Part shown: piece by piece, positions 6,217-6,307 of the stretch
Layout of the letters: the number at the start of each line of letters is the position of its first letter
Numbering within the stretch: the first letter of the stretch is position 1
Source: DATAXP01 sp036272935
GTDB taxonomy: Bacteria; Planctomycetota; Planctomycetia; Pirellulales; PNKZ01
Length of the DNA stretch: 6,307 bases
NCBI GenBank assembly: GCA_036272935.1
Contig: DATAXP010000149.1
Location: 1-6,307 of the forward strand
Direction of reading: 5' to 3'
Program-made: the position numbers and the translations under genes
The notes under the pieces: model-generated
Databases searched by the model: none
What the model saw: only the letters and a program-made list of their open reading frames with translations
What the model was told of the DNA's origin: nothing

Positions 6217-6297
6217 TTAGCCGCGAGCGCAAGCGAGCGGTGTTGGACGGTGCCCCGTCGGGTGCGCACAAAACCCCTCGCTCGCGCTCGGGGCTAA
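6217..6297. repeat. Long inverted repeat with 21-bp arms, REP/MITE-like
   Basis: The left arm TTAGCCGCGAGCGCAAGCGAG (6217-6237) pairs with CTCGCTCGCGCTCGGGGCTAA (6277-6297) at 19 of 21 positions, across a 39-base spacer. Each arm is rich in CGAGCG steps, and the left arm with its flank (CCGCGAGCGC...GCGAGCGG) is itself quasi-palindromic. A small inner hairpin GACGG-TGCC-CCGTC lies at 6246-6259, and GTCCAA 6203-6208 can alternatively pair with TTGGAC 6243-6248. I recall 'TTAGCCGCGAGCGCAAGCGAGCGG' as a dispersed intergenic repeat of Pirellulales genomes. That memory supports both the repeat call and the taxonomic guess. There is no coding potential in 6130-6307. Confidence 0.65.
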
Positions 6298-6307
6298 GAG
6301 CTCACCG

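Noticed and set aside
6217..6297. CRISPR array or tRNA in the right-hand intergenic region
   Set aside because: There is one inverted pair only, with no direct repeats at regular spacing, and no cloverleaf with a T-loop is visible.

Overview
The window is GC-rich bacterial chromosome, very probably from a planctomycete of the Pirellulales type. This assignment is an inference. It rests on high-GC coding sequence, a large hybrid kinase with two receiver domains and an HPt domain, and two intergenic repeats at the ends of the window that resemble repeats I remember from planctomycete genomes. I could not run a search to confirm the taxon.

Layout from left to right. Positions 1-126 are the last 41 codons of an ISAs1-family transposase on the + strand. 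A candidate right end of that insertion sequence follows, near position 141. Positions 142-327 hold no recognisable gene and are visibly poorer in GC than the rest. Positions 328-467 are a degenerate repeat-like element with two strong hairpins. Positions 484-4943 form a two-gene, leftward (- strand) operon. Its first gene encodes an exported type 1 periplasmic binding protein of the branched-chain amino acid/amide-binding kind. Its second gene encodes a 1050-residue membrane-bound hybrid histidine kinase (TM, periplasmic Cache-like sensor, TM, HAMP, PAS, HisKA, HATPase, REC, REC, HPt). The two genes overlap by ATGA. A 130-bp divergent intergenic region carries four alternating CATCG/CGATG half-sites that run into the start codon of the rightward gene. 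That gene (5074-6129) encodes a tartrate/D-malate-type decarboxylating dehydrogenase. The window ends with a long inverted repeat at 6217-6297.

How it may work together: the binding protein and kinase look like a dedicated ligand-sensing pair rather than part of a transporter, because no permease or ATPase gene lies beside them here. Ligand binding in the periplasm would modulate kinase activity, and phosphate would pass from His406 to receiver aspartates and then to the HPt His987 for transfer to a separate response regulator. That regulator is not in this window. The divergent dehydrogenase could be a regulatory target or a metabolic partner (dicarboxylate or hydroxy-acid sensing), but this rests only on adjacency.
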